A DNA stretch of 64,000 bases from Variovorax sp. SG517 (GTDB taxonomy: Bacteria > Pseudomonadota > Gammaproteobacteria > Burkholderiales > Burkholderiaceae_C): positions 124,001-188,000 of the forward strand of contig NZ_JABMJG010000006.1 in assembly GCF_013376045.1 (NCBI RefSeq). Reading direction: 5' to 3'. Within the stretch, counting starts at the first letter, position 1; the number at the start of each line of letters is the position of its first letter. A program made the position numbers and the translations under genes. Below the pieces are notes generated by a model. The model made no database searches, was not told the DNA's origin, and saw nothing but the letters and a program-made list of their open reading frames with translations. Below, one piece after another: positions 34,560-43,297 of the stretch.

Positions 34560-35246
34560 TCACACGACCATGTGCTGCTCGATTCGCTCGCGGCCCAGGG
34601 CGGCGAAGCTGCCCTGCAAGACGACCTCTCCGTGATCCAGCACCAGGACCGAGTCGGCAAAGGCCGCCACGAACTCCAGGTTCTGCTCGACGATGATGAA
34701 TGAATCGCCGGCGGCCTTCCTGCGATTGATCATCGAGGCCATCCGGTCGATGTTTTCCGGCTGAACGCCCTCGGTAGGCTCGTCGAGCATGGCGAGCCTG
34801 GCCTTCAGCCCCATGGTCCGCGCGAAGGACAACAGCTTGCGCTCGCCGCCGCTGAGCGACCCCGCCCGCTGGGTAAGCCGGCGCTGGAGCAGCGGAAAGT
34901 GCTGGAAGACCTCCTCGTACCGTTCGGCCTTGCGGTCGTCGAGGTGCAGCCACAGGTTGTCCGCCACCGTCAGCTCGCCGAACACGACGTTCTCCTGCGG
35001 CGCGAATGCGATTCCCAGGCCGAGCCGGGCGTGCAGCGGCCGGTCGCTGAGCGCCTGGCCGTTCCAGTCGATGTCGCCGCTCGTGAGCGGCAACTGGCCA
35101 GCCAGGGCCTTCATCAGCGTGCTCTTGCCGACACCGTTTCGCCCCACGATGGCGAGCGCATGACCGGGCTGGACTTCTCCAGACACTCCACGGACCACGA
35201 CGGTGTCGCCATAGCCGCATACCAATTCATTGAAGACCAGAGTCAT
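34560..35246 (-). CDS. branched-chain-type ABC transporter ATPase (LivF/UrtE-like)
   Basis: 228 residues. Walker A GRNGVGKST, signature LSGGERKLLSFARTM, Walker B LAMLDEPTEGVQPENI. The latter sequence resembles the EGIQP motif of UrtE/amide-type LivF proteins. Overlaps the permease-ATPase fusion gene by 4 bp (ATGA). Final gene of the amidase operon. Confidence 0.93.
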   Translation of the reverse strand: MTLVFNELVCGYGDTVVVRGVSGEVQPGHALAIVGRNGVGKSTLMKALAGQLPLTSGDIDWNGQALSDRPLHARLGLGIAFAPQENVVFGELTVADNLWLHLDDRKAERYEEVFQHFPLLQRRLTQRAGSLSGGERKLLSFARTMGLKARLAMLDEPTEGVQPENIDRMASMINRRKAAGDSFIIVEQNLEFVAAFADSVLVLDHGEVVLQGSFAALGRERIEQHMVV

Positions 35247-36979
35247 TTGCGACCTCCCGCATACACCGCCCGCACCGCCGCGCTGGCCTGGATGTCCGCG
35301 AGCGAGCCCTTGTCGAGAAGACGCCCCTGGTGCAGCACATACACGTCGCCACCCATGGCATCCACCGCCGTGATGTCGTGCTCGATCAGCAGCGCAGCCG
35401 CACCGATCTGGCTCACCAGGGTCTTGATGGCATCGATCATCTGATGGGTCTCGCCGGGCGACAGGCCCGCGCAGGGCTCGTCCAGCAACACCAGCTTCGG
35501 CTCGGGTAGAAGCGTCATCGCTAGTTCCAGCGCTTGCCGATGTCCTTGCGCCAGCGTGCCGGCCGGAGCATCGAGTTGCGACGCGAGGGCGGGAAACTCT
35601 TGCAGGATGTCGGCGAGGAGCCTGGTGTGCCATCCCAGGGGTGCCTGCTTCAGCGTGTCGACGGCAGATGCACGTCCAGCCCAGACGGCCAGCCCCAGGT
35701 TCTCGCGCACCGTGAGGTCGGGAAAGACTGATGGCACCTGCATCTTGCGTCCGATGCCCTTGCGCGCCACGCGCCATGCGGACAACCCGCCGATATCGTG
35801 GCCATTGAGCGTGACGCCACCGCCGAGCAGCGGGAGCCGACCCGTGATGACGTTGAACGAAGAGGTCTTGCCCGCGCCGTTGGGACCGATGACGCATCGG
35901 ATACCGGGCCCGCTGAGGGCCAGGGAAAGCCCGTCGAGGATCGTCACGCCCGACTGGGCCGTCTTCACCCCGTCGAGGGTCAAGGAGACGGGCGCCGTGG
36001 ACGTGGCCGCCTCCTGCCCGGCGGGGGCGGGCGAGTCCGCGCTGCGGCGCGGGTCGGCCCGGCGCTTCAGCAGACCGGCGACCCCGTTCGGCAGGAACAG
36101 CACCACGACGATGAAGAGCGCCGCCACGGCGACTTCCCAGTAGAGGAACTGCTCCCGAAGCTCGGCAGACGCGTAGCCGACCACGGTGGCACCGAGCAAC
36201 GGTCCCAGCGAGCTCCCCTTGCCTCCGACGGCGGCCCAGATCACGAACTCGGTCGAGAGGATGAAGCTCATCACCTGCGGAGTCACGATGCCCTGGTGCG
36301 CGGAGAACAAGGCACCTGCCGCCGCGGCGAGCAAGGCGGAGAACGCATAGGCGTTCGCCTTGACGCGGTCTGTTGCATACCCGAGCAGCTGAAGCCGCTC
36401 CTCGTTCTGCGCCACCGCTTCCCAGATCACTCCGATGGGGCGGGCCGCCAGCATCGCGAGAACGAGCGTCGTGATGACCGCGACTGCCGCCACGAGCCAG
36501 TACAAGGTCTCGTAGCGGGAGGTGCCGGGAATGTCGGGAATGTTCGACATGCCGTTGAAGCCGCCGGTGAGCCCGCTCCATTGCTGTGCCGCCAGGAAGC
36601 CCAGCATCGTCAGCGCAAGGGTGATGAGCGAGAAGTAAGGCCCGCTGCGCGAGCTTCTGGCGAAGACCAGGCGCGCGATGACATAGGCGAGCAAGGCCGG
36701 CGCCACCACCGCGAGCGGCAGCGCCAGATACAGGGCGGGGATCGACTCCGCGCCCTTGAGCATCCCGCCGAAGAGGTAGGCACCCAGCCCGAAGAAGAGC
36801 GCGTGCCCCAGGGGCAGGAACCCGAGGCGCCCCCAGCAGAGGGCCACGCCCTGCGCAGCGATCCCGTAGATCAGGAACAGGGCGATCTGGTACGCCACGA
36901 ACTCGCTGGACGCGAACGGCAGCACAACCAGAACCACGGCCAGGAAGGCCGCCGATTTAGCGTCGCGAAAAAAGGCCAT
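35243..36979 (-). CDS. fused LivM permease-LivG ATPase of ABC importer
   Basis: 578 residues in one frame. Residues about 1-310 are a LivM-type permease of about ten membrane segments (GVALCWGRLGFLPLGHALFFGLGAY; the ATPase-contact loop AVAQNEERLQLLGYATDRVK). A Pro/Ala/Ser-rich linker at about 310-335 joins it to a LivG-type ATPase (residues about 338-575) with Walker A GPNGAGKTS, LSxGQ replaced by LAQGHRQALELAM, and Walker B LVLLDEPCAGLSP. The partner LivF remains separate. It overlaps the LivH stop by 23 bp. Substrate probably an amide or related small molecule, from the operon. Confidence 0.9.
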   Translation of the reverse strand: MAFFRDAKSAAFLAVVLVVLPFASSEFVAYQIALFLIYGIAAQGVALCWGRLGFLPLGHALFFGLGAYLFGGMLKGAESIPALYLALPLAVVAPALLAYVIARLVFARSSRSGPYFSLITLALTMLGFLAAQQWSGLTGGFNGMSNIPDIPGTSRYETLYWLVAAVAVITTLVLAMLAARPIGVIWEAVAQNEERLQLLGYATDRVKANAYAFSALLAAAAGALFSAHQGIVTPQVMSFILSTEFVIWAAVGGKGSSLGPLLGATVVGYASAELREQFLYWEVAVAALFIVVVLFLPNGVAGLLKRRADPRRSADSPAPAGQEAATSTAPVSLTLDGVKTAQSGVTILDGLSLALSGPGIRCVIGPNGAGKTSSFNVITGRLPLLGGGVTLNGHDIGGLSAWRVARKGIGRKMQVPSVFPDLTVRENLGLAVWAGRASAVDTLKQAPLGWHTRLLADILQEFPALASQLDAPAGTLAQGHRQALELAMTLLPEPKLVLLDEPCAGLSPGETHQMIDAIKTLVSQIGAAALLIEHDITAVDAMGGDVYVLHQGRLLDKGSLADIQASAAVRAVYAGGRK

Positions 36980-37814
36980 TGGGCTTGAGCCACAAAAAGA
37001 GGATTGAGAGCATCAGCACGACCGCGTAGCCGCTGGTCTGGCCCGCCACGCTGCTGATGATTGCCTGCGAGCCGCCGATGATTCCGACGCCGCCGAACAT
37101 GCCGCCCAAGGTTCCGAGGCCACCCACGACCAGCACGAAGAAGGCGTCCAGGAGGTAGTCGACACCGATGCCCGGTTCGATGCGGATCAGCGGCGCAAGG
37201 AGCACGCCGGACAGCCCGGCGAACACGACCCCGATGACGAACGCCTGCGAAGCGAGCCGCCGGGTATTGATACCCAGCGCTTGCGCAAGAACGGGATTCG
37301 CCGTCATGGCGCGCACTCGAAGCCCGGCCGCACTGCGCCGATACCAAAGGAAGAGCCCCGCCATCACGACGAGTGCCAGAACGATCAGCGCCAAGCGATA
37401 GGCCGGGTACTGCGAGCCGAAGACCATCATCGGCTCGGTCAGCGTCGATTCGACGTTCCGGTACTCCCTGCCGAAGACAGCTTCGACGAGCTTTCTTAGG
37501 AGCATGGCCAGCGCCCAGGTCGCGAGCAGCGTATCGAAAGGCCGTGAATAGAGCGGCCGGATGAGCCAGCGCTCCACCACGTACCCGAGCGCGCCACAGA
37601 CCACCACCGCCAGGGGAACCGCGGCCACCGGCGGCAGCCCCAGCTTCTGCACCGTCACGACCGAATAGGTCCCGAGCATCACGAACTCCCCGTGCGCCAT
37701 GTTCATGACGCCGAGCAGGCCGAAGACGATCGCCAGGCCCAAGGTGGTGAGCGCGAGCGTGGCCAGCTCGTAGGCCAGGTTCAGGCCGTGCAGCAGGATG
37801 TTGCCGTCGAGCAT
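36957..37814 (-). CDS. branched-chain-type ABC transporter permease (LivH/UrtB-like)
   Basis: 285 residues from ATG 37814 with AAGGT upstream, 2 bp after the receptor stop. LivH features: LGLAIVFGLLGVMNMAHGEFVMLGTY, the ATPase-contact loop RAMTANPVLAQALGINTRRLA and FFVLVVGGLGTLGGMFGG. Inner-membrane channel half, partner of the permease part of the fusion. Confidence 0.93.
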   Translation of the reverse strand: MLDGNILLHGLNLAYELATLALTTLGLAIVFGLLGVMNMAHGEFVMLGTYSVVTVQKLGLPPVAAVPLAVVVCGALGYVVERWLIRPLYSRPFDTLLATWALAMLLRKLVEAVFGREYRNVESTLTEPMMVFGSQYPAYRLALIVLALVVMAGLFLWYRRSAAGLRVRAMTANPVLAQALGINTRRLASQAFVIGVVFAGLSGVLLAPLIRIEPGIGVDYLLDAFFVLVVGGLGTLGGMFGGVGIIGGSQAIISSVAGQTSGYAVVLMLSILFLWLKPNGLFSRR

Positions 37815-37816
37815 GG

Positions 37817-38968
37817 TCAGACCTTGCACGTCTGGCCCGCGCCGACCTTCGGGAAGGTCTTCACCACGCGGAAGCCCTTGTCCGTGACGTCGGCGACGTA
37901 GATGTCCTGCTCCACGTGGCGCGCCTTGACGGTCACCGCGCCTCTCGGGCCGTCGTAGGTCGTTCCTTCGGAGGCGGCATCGAGCTTGGCCGGGTCCAGG
38001 CTGCCGGCCTTCTTAGCGAGCGCTTCGAGCATCAGGAAGCCTTCGTAGGTCGATTCGGCCAGGCCGTTCAATGCCGGGGCGTTAGCGCCGTTGGCCTTGG
38101 CATAGTCCGCAGCGAAGGCCTTCGCCGCGGGCGTGTCGATGTTCGCGAAGTAGCCGGAGCTCGAATAGAGGTTGCGCGCGTTGGCGAAGCCGATGCCCGC
38201 GAGGGTGTTCTCCTCGATCAGCGTTCCCAGGCGGATCGCCTTGTCCGAAAGACCGAAGCTCGCGAACGACTTGTTGAAGGTCACCGAAGCGCCGCCGACA
38301 AGCGACACGAGCACGGCGTCTGCGCCGCTGTCGCGGATGCGCGCGAGGCTCGCATCGAAGTTGTCGACGGTGAAGGGAAGGTACTCGTCCCCGACCACCT
38401 TGGCGCCGGTTTTCTCGATGTAGGCCCTGGCGGTGGCATTGGTGTTCCGACCCCAGATGTAGTCGTTGCCGATCATGTACCACTTGGTCGGCTTGCGTTC
38501 GGCCGCCAGCCATGGAATGACAGGCTCCAGCTGCTGCTGCGGCGTCTCGCCCTTGACGTAGGTACCCTTTGCACACTCCCCGCCTTCGTAGACGGGCGTG
38601 TACAGGTACGGCACCTGGCCCTTGAACAAACCCACGAGCGCACCGCGCACCGCGCTGTCGTGCATTCCGATGACGGCACCCGCCTTCTGGCCCTTCCAGA
38701 GCTTCAGCGCGGCCTGGCCTGCTTCCGCAGGCGCAAGACCCGCATCTCCGTACAGGAGTTCGACCTTGCGGCCCAGCACACCGCCTCGCGCGTTCAAGGC
38801 CGTGGCGGCCATCTCGGCGCACGCCTTGCACGACGGACCGAACAAGCCCCCGGGACCGCTCTGGGGAATCATCACGGCCACCTTGAGCGGGTCGGCCGCG
38901 AAGGCCGTGGGCAGTGCGGAAGCTGCCCCTGCGGCCAGCGTTGCTTGCAGGAAATGACGACGATCCAT
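37817..38968 (-). CDS. branched-chain-type ABC substrate-binding protein (AmiC/UrtA type)
   Basis: 383 residues from ATG 38968 with AAGGAG upstream. The signal is MDRRHFLQATLAAGAASALPTAFA, a twin-arginine-like export signal. The mature protein is a type I binding fold (VAVMIPQSGPGGLFGPSCKACAEMAA; VYEGGECAKGTYVKG; WYMIGNDYIWGRNTNATARAYIE) of the AmiC/UrtA subtype that binds amides or urea. Directly after the amidase gene (19 bp), so an amide is a reasonable ligand. Confidence 0.92.
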   Translation of the reverse strand: MDRRHFLQATLAAGAASALPTAFAADPLKVAVMIPQSGPGGLFGPSCKACAEMAATALNARGGVLGRKVELLYGDAGLAPAEAGQAALKLWKGQKAGAVIGMHDSAVRGALVGLFKGQVPYLYTPVYEGGECAKGTYVKGETPQQQLEPVIPWLAAERKPTKWYMIGNDYIWGRNTNATARAYIEKTGAKVVGDEYLPFTVDNFDASLARIRDSGADAVLVSLVGGASVTFNKSFASFGLSDKAIRLGTLIEENTLAGIGFANARNLYSSSGYFANIDTPAAKAFAADYAKANGANAPALNGLAESTYEGFLMLEALAKKAGSLDPAKLDAASEGTTYDGPRGAVTVKARHVEQDIYVADVTDKGFRVVKTFPKVGAGQTCKV

Positions 38969-38987
38969 GGAATGCTCCTTCGGGATT

Positions 38988-40394
38988 TCAGTTGGGAGTT
39001 GTGAGTTGAGGGGCAGGCGGAAGCGCTGACTGGACGGCTTCGGCAATTGCCAGAAGCCGGCGGTCGGAATCGATGGGGCCGTCGAGCGCGAGGCCCACCG
39101 GCAGGTTGTTCGCGAGGCCCAGCGGGATGGTCGCGCCGGGCAACGATGCATTGCTGCCGGGGTCCGTGTTGCGAATGAATGTCCCGAAGGTGGGCTGCTG
39201 CGTGCCGTTCAGGTCGACCGTTTCGTCTTCACCGATGCGGGCAGCGACCCGCGGCGTGGTGGGGAAGACCAGCGCTTCGACGCGGTGCGATTCGAATGTC
39301 TGCGCGTAGAGCGCCTGCATCCGCGCCCTCGCCTGGAGAGCGCTCTCATAGACATCCTCGGGGATGCCTCCGCCGGTCAGGAGCGTGCCGACGGCACCGC
39401 GCACGTCCGGACTGCCCACGGCTGCGATCAGCTCCTCAAGCGTCACGCCGCGCCCGCGCTCCTCGAGATATCTCCGCATGTCGCGCAAGAACTCGAAGAG
39501 CGCCACCGGGAAGCCGACACCGGCATTGAGCTCGCTCAGGGCGGACATGTCGATATCCACGAGTTCGGCACCGGCCTGCCGCAGCGTCTGAAGCGCGGAT
39601 TCAGCCACCTGTTCGAGTGCGGGCTCCAGGTCATTCCAGAACGGACGCCTCGGGACACCAAGGCGCAGCCCCTGGAGCGCCACCTTCATCTGGCCGTCCT
39701 TGGCGCCTGTCATCACCTCATCGAGAAGCGCGCAGTCCGCCATGGTGTAGGCCAGCGGCCCTGGGGTGTCGCGAGTGAGCGAAATTGGTGCGATGCCCTG
39801 TGCCGACACGCGCCCGACCGTCGGCCGAAAGCCGCTGACCCCGCAGAGAGCCGCAGGCACGCGGACCGAACCGCCGGTGTCCGTTCCGACGGAGGCGGGG
39901 ACGATGCGCGCGCCGACCACGGCGCCCGAACCTCCGCTGCTGCCCCCGGGGATCCTGGTGCGGTCCCAGGGGTTTCTGACAGCACCGGTGACCGCGTTGT
40001 TGGTGGTGATACCGAACGCCAGCTCGTGCATGCCCACCTTGCCCGCGATCACGGCTCCTGCGGCCCGAAGGCGGGCAACCAACTCCGCATCCGCCTGGGG
40101 CAGCTTCCCGTTCAATGACGCCGTACCGGCCCCGCAGGCCATGCCGGCCGCCTCGATGTTGTCCTTCAAGGCGATGGGAATGCCGAGCAAGGGGAGGCGC
40201 TCGCCGGCGGCCAGACGGCTGTCCGCATCACGCGCTTCTTTCCGCAACGCCTCGGGATCGAAGCTGACCCAGACGTTGAGATCGCTATAGGCTTGCGACC
40301 GCGCGATGCAGGCCTCGGCCAGGTCCAGACTTGAAACGGATGCTCCATCGAGGAGCTTGCGAATGGCAGAGAGAGGAAGGTCGATCGCGTGCAT
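38988..40394 (-). CDS. amidase signature family hydrolase
   Basis: 468 residues. The Ser-cisSer-Lys triad is visible: Lys77 (ALKDNIEAAG), cis-Ser at 152/153 (GGSSGGSGA) and nucleophile Ser176 (GTDTGGSVRVP). No signal peptide. Family members hydrolyse indoleacetamide, mandelamide and other amides. It begins the operon with the second ABC importer, beside the mandelate genes; mandelamide hydrolase MdlY of Pseudomonas putida belongs to this family and is linked to mdl genes. Role: release of acid and ammonia from an imported amide (inference). Confidence 0.9.
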   Translation of the reverse strand: MHAIDLPLSAIRKLLDGASVSSLDLAEACIARSQAYSDLNVWVSFDPEALRKEARDADSRLAAGERLPLLGIPIALKDNIEAAGMACGAGTASLNGKLPQADAELVARLRAAGAVIAGKVGMHELAFGITTNNAVTGAVRNPWDRTRIPGGSSGGSGAVVGARIVPASVGTDTGGSVRVPAALCGVSGFRPTVGRVSAQGIAPISLTRDTPGPLAYTMADCALLDEVMTGAKDGQMKVALQGLRLGVPRRPFWNDLEPALEQVAESALQTLRQAGAELVDIDMSALSELNAGVGFPVALFEFLRDMRRYLEERGRGVTLEELIAAVGSPDVRGAVGTLLTGGGIPEDVYESALQARARMQALYAQTFESHRVEALVFPTTPRVAARIGEDETVDLNGTQQPTFGTFIRNTDPGSNASLPGATIPLGLANNLPVGLALDGPIDSDRRLLAIAEAVQSALPPAPQLTTPN

Positions 40395-40569
40395 GGCTCG
40401 TTCAGCGTTTGGTGACGATTCAATGTACGCAGCGGCGTTTTGCCGGGGACCTATAGAAATCGTTAGGGGCCGCTCACCGGGCGGCGGCCTAGGGTCAGAC
40501 CCGACTGGCGCAAACCACAGCAGTGCCTAGCATTGGCGCCCCGCGCATGAAGCTTGCTTGGAATCGACC

Positions 40570-41466
40570 ATGCACCTCTCCACCATTCAGACCAGGGCCC
40601 TTTCGGACCTCATGCGCCTGGTCGCGAACGCGACCGACGGCGACGAGCTGCGCGAGCGCATGGCGCTGCCCATGCTCGACCTCCTTCGTGCGGACACCTA
40701 CGTGTCGATGGTGTGGGACGGCGAAAGGCAGCGCTTTGGCCGCACGACCGCGCTCAACATGTCCGAGGAGAACCTGCGTTCCTGGGACGATTACTTCCGC
40801 TTCGTGGACCCGCTGACCTACCCCATGATGCAGCGCCGCAAGCCCACCCTGGCAACGCAGGTGCTCTGCCAGACCGACCTGTCGCGCACGGAGTTCTTCA
40901 ACGACTTCCTTCGTCGCGACCGCATGTACTGGGGAGTGAACGTGTATTTCTACGAGCGCGAGCGATGCGTAGGGGACGTTCGCATCTGGCGCAATCGGGA
41001 GCGGGGCAATTTCGATACGGGCGAGATCGAGATCCTGAATCTCGTCGAGCCGGCCATCACCGCCGCGCTTTCACGGCTGGGCTGGAAGGAATCCGCGCCC
41101 GCCATCGAGGAAGGTGAATCCGCCGAGGCAACGCTGCAGCGCGAAGGACGCCTGAGCAAGCGCGAGGCCGAAGTGGCGTGGCTGGTCAGTTGCGGCTGTC
41201 CCGACAAGGAGATCCAGAGCCGGCTCGGCCTGGAGTATCCGACGGTCCGCTTCCATCTGGGCAACGCCTTCAAGAAGCTGCGCGTCGCCAACCGATCCGC
41301 GCTTGTCGGCCGGGTTCGGGCCCTGCTGGCGCACCAGGAGCATGGAGGCACCGCAACGGCCATCGCGATGCCCGGCGCGTCGACAGAAGACGCCGCATCT
41401 CCTTCCGCATTTGCGACACGGGTGCTCAGGCAGCGCGGCGCGCCACAGCAGATTCGTCCCAACTGA
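40570..41466 (+). CDS. LuxR-type (GerE HTH) transcriptional regulator
   Basis: 298 residues from ATG 40570; an in-frame TTG at 40558 is a weaker start. The C-terminal GerE helix-turn-helix is at about 195-255 (GRLSKREAEVAWLVSCGCPDKEIQSRLGLEYPTVRFHLGNAFKKL). The N-terminal 190 residues are an unassigned, possibly ligand-binding domain with WDDYFRFVDPLTYPMM and YWGVNVYFYERER. Divergent from the amidase operon, so the likely regulator; 175 bp separate them. Confidence 0.88.
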   Translation: MHLSTIQTRALSDLMRLVANATDGDELRERMALPMLDLLRADTYVSMVWDGERQRFGRTTALNMSEENLRSWDDYFRFVDPLTYPMMQRRKPTLATQVLCQTDLSRTEFFNDFLRRDRMYWGVNVYFYERERCVGDVRIWRNRERGNFDTGEIEILNLVEPAITAALSRLGWKESAPAIEEGESAEATLQREGRLSKREAEVAWLVSCGCPDKEIQSRLGLEYPTVRFHLGNAFKKLRVANRSALVGRVRALLAHQEHGGTATAIAMPGASTEDAASPSAFATRVLRQRGAPQQIRPN

Positions 41467-41579
41467 TTCCTACGCCACGAGTGTCGTCGGCAGCGTGCCG
41501 GCTCGCACGCACCGGCCTCAAAAGCGCTGCGGGACTGGTTGACGGCGCTGCCAGCCGGATGCCATGCAGCTCCGGCCCT

Positions 41580-42395
41580 TCAGATCATGGCGAAGCCACC
41601 CGATGCCCCGATCGTCTGGCCGGTGACGAACAACGCGCGGTCCGACGCGAGGAATGCCACCAGCCCTGAAACATCGTCCGGCCGCGACAGCCGCCCCGCC
41701 CCCTTCGAGATCGGATAGAGGTTCACCATCTTCGCGAGCAGTTCGTTGTTCTGAATGGTCGCGTCCGGATGCAGCGGTCCGTCCTTGATGCCTTCATGCG
41801 AAACCGCGCCGAGGGCAATCGAATTGACTGTGATCGCGTGCCGCCCGTGCTCGCGCGCCAGCGCCTTGGCAAAGCCTGCGATGGCGGCTTTCGCGCCTGA
41901 GTAGACGGCCATGTTGGCCTCGCCGATCCGGCCGGCTTCCGAGATGATGTTCACGATGCGCCCGCGCCTGGCGGCCACCATGCCGGGCAGCACGGCGTGA
42001 CAGCAGTGGAAGGTGCCGTACACGTTGAGGTTGACGATCTTGGCCCAGTCGGCCACCGCCATGTCGACAAAGGCCGGCGTTCGCCCGCCCTTCTCGCGGC
42101 GCTCGGGAATGATGCCGGCGTTGTTCACGAGGATCTGCACCGGCGCGTCGAAGTGCTGCGCGGCCGCATCGACCATGGCCCGCACCTGGTCGGCCTGCGT
42201 GATGTCGGCGGGCGCGGCGAGCGCCTTGCCGCCCTGCGCCTCGATCTCGCGCGCCACGGCCTGCGCCCGCTCGGGGAACAGGTCGTTGACCACGACGCGC
42301 GCACCTTCGCGTGCGAGTTCGATGCAGATCTGCCGGCCCACGCCCTGGCCGCCGCCGGTCACCAGGGCCACCTGGGATTCCAAACCGAGTTTCAT
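41580..42395 (-). CDS. short-chain dehydrogenase/reductase
   Basis: 271 residues. Classical SDR motifs: TGGGQGVGRQI cofactor loop, NNAG, and YSGAK with catalytic Tyr and Lys; C-terminal ASDRALFVTGQTIGASGGF. Likely a 3-hydroxyacyl-CoA or alcohol dehydrogenase in the IclR-linked acyl-CoA module. ATG 42395 has AAGGAAG upstream. Last gene of the minus-strand operon, convergent with the LuxR gene. Confidence 0.92.
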   Translation of the reverse strand: MKLGLESQVALVTGGGQGVGRQICIELAREGARVVVNDLFPERAQAVAREIEAQGGKALAAPADITQADQVRAMVDAAAQHFDAPVQILVNNAGIIPERREKGGRTPAFVDMAVADWAKIVNLNVYGTFHCCHAVLPGMVAARRGRIVNIISEAGRIGEANMAVYSGAKAAIAGFAKALAREHGRHAITVNSIALGAVSHEGIKDGPLHPDATIQNNELLAKMVNLYPISKGAGRLSRPDDVSGLVAFLASDRALFVTGQTIGASGGFAMI

Positions 42396-42448
42396 GTGTG
42401 TGCTTCCTTGCTTGCTTTTGAATGAGTGAATAAATTGGCGGGCGGGGT

Positions 42449-43270
42449 TCAGCGCCCCTGGAACACGGGCTTGCGCTTCTCGACGAAGGCGCGCATGCCT
42501 TCCTTGCGGTCCTCGCTGTCCACCAGCAGCGCAGCGGCATAACGCTCGTACTCAAGGCCGCTGTCGAGGTCGGTCTGCATGCCGCGGTTCACTGCGCGCT
42601 TGACGAAGCGCACGGCCAGCGGCGGCATCTCGCCGATCTGCTGTGCGAGCGCGATGGCTGCCGGGAGCAGTTCGGCGCCCGGCAGTACCTGCGTGACCAG
42701 GCCGTAGTCGAGCGCGCGTGCCGCATCGATCTGCGCGGCCGTCAGCATCAGCGCCTTGGCGCGTGCCTCGCCGATCAGGCGCGGCAGCCGCTGCGTGCCA
42801 CCGGCTGCGGGGATCACGCCCAGGCGCACTTCAGGAAGGCCCAATCGTGCGTGATCGGCCGCCAGCCGCAGGTCGCAGCACAGGGCCAGTTCGAGGCCGC
42901 CGCCGAGCGCGACACCGTTGATCGCCGCGAGAATGGGCTTCTCGAATTCCTCGATGCCGCGAAACAGGTCGTGCGTCGCCTTCTGTGCGACGAAGAAGTC
43001 GGTGGCGCAGATCTGGTGGTCGGCGCGTTCCTTGATGTCGGCGCCGGCGCAGAAGGCGCGTTCGCCAGCGCCCGTGAGCACCACCGCGCGCACGCGCTGG
43101 TCGGCACGGGCCAGTTCGAAGAATGCGCGGGCGAGGTCGGGCTTCATCGTGCCGCCCAGCGTGTTCATGCGGTCGGGCCGGTTGAGCGTCACGACAGCCA
43201 CGTGGCCTTCGACGCGGTAGGTAAGCGTCGAGAGTTCGACGTGGTCGGGGCGGTTGTTTTCTTCAGGCAT
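42449..43270 (-). CDS. enoyl-CoA hydratase/isomerase family protein
   Basis: 273 residues. Crotonase motifs: oxyanion-hole stretch RAFCAGADIKE, catalytic Glu in ALGGGLELALCCD and second Glu in LPEVRLGVIPAAGGTQRL. It would hydrate an enoyl-CoA made by the acyl-CoA dehydrogenase of this module (47003-48148). AAGGAA precedes ATG 43270, 27 bp after the thiolase gene. Confidence 0.94.
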   Translation of the reverse strand: MPEENNRPDHVELSTLTYRVEGHVAVVTLNRPDRMNTLGGTMKPDLARAFFELARADQRVRAVVLTGAGERAFCAGADIKERADHQICATDFFVAQKATHDLFRGIEEFEKPILAAINGVALGGGLELALCCDLRLAADHARLGLPEVRLGVIPAAGGTQRLPRLIGEARAKALMLTAAQIDAARALDYGLVTQVLPGAELLPAAIALAQQIGEMPPLAVRFVKRAVNRGMQTDLDSGLEYERYAAALLVDSEDRKEGMRAFVEKRKPVFQGR

Positions 43271-43297
43271 GGTGGTTCCTTGCGAGTTCTTGCTCTG

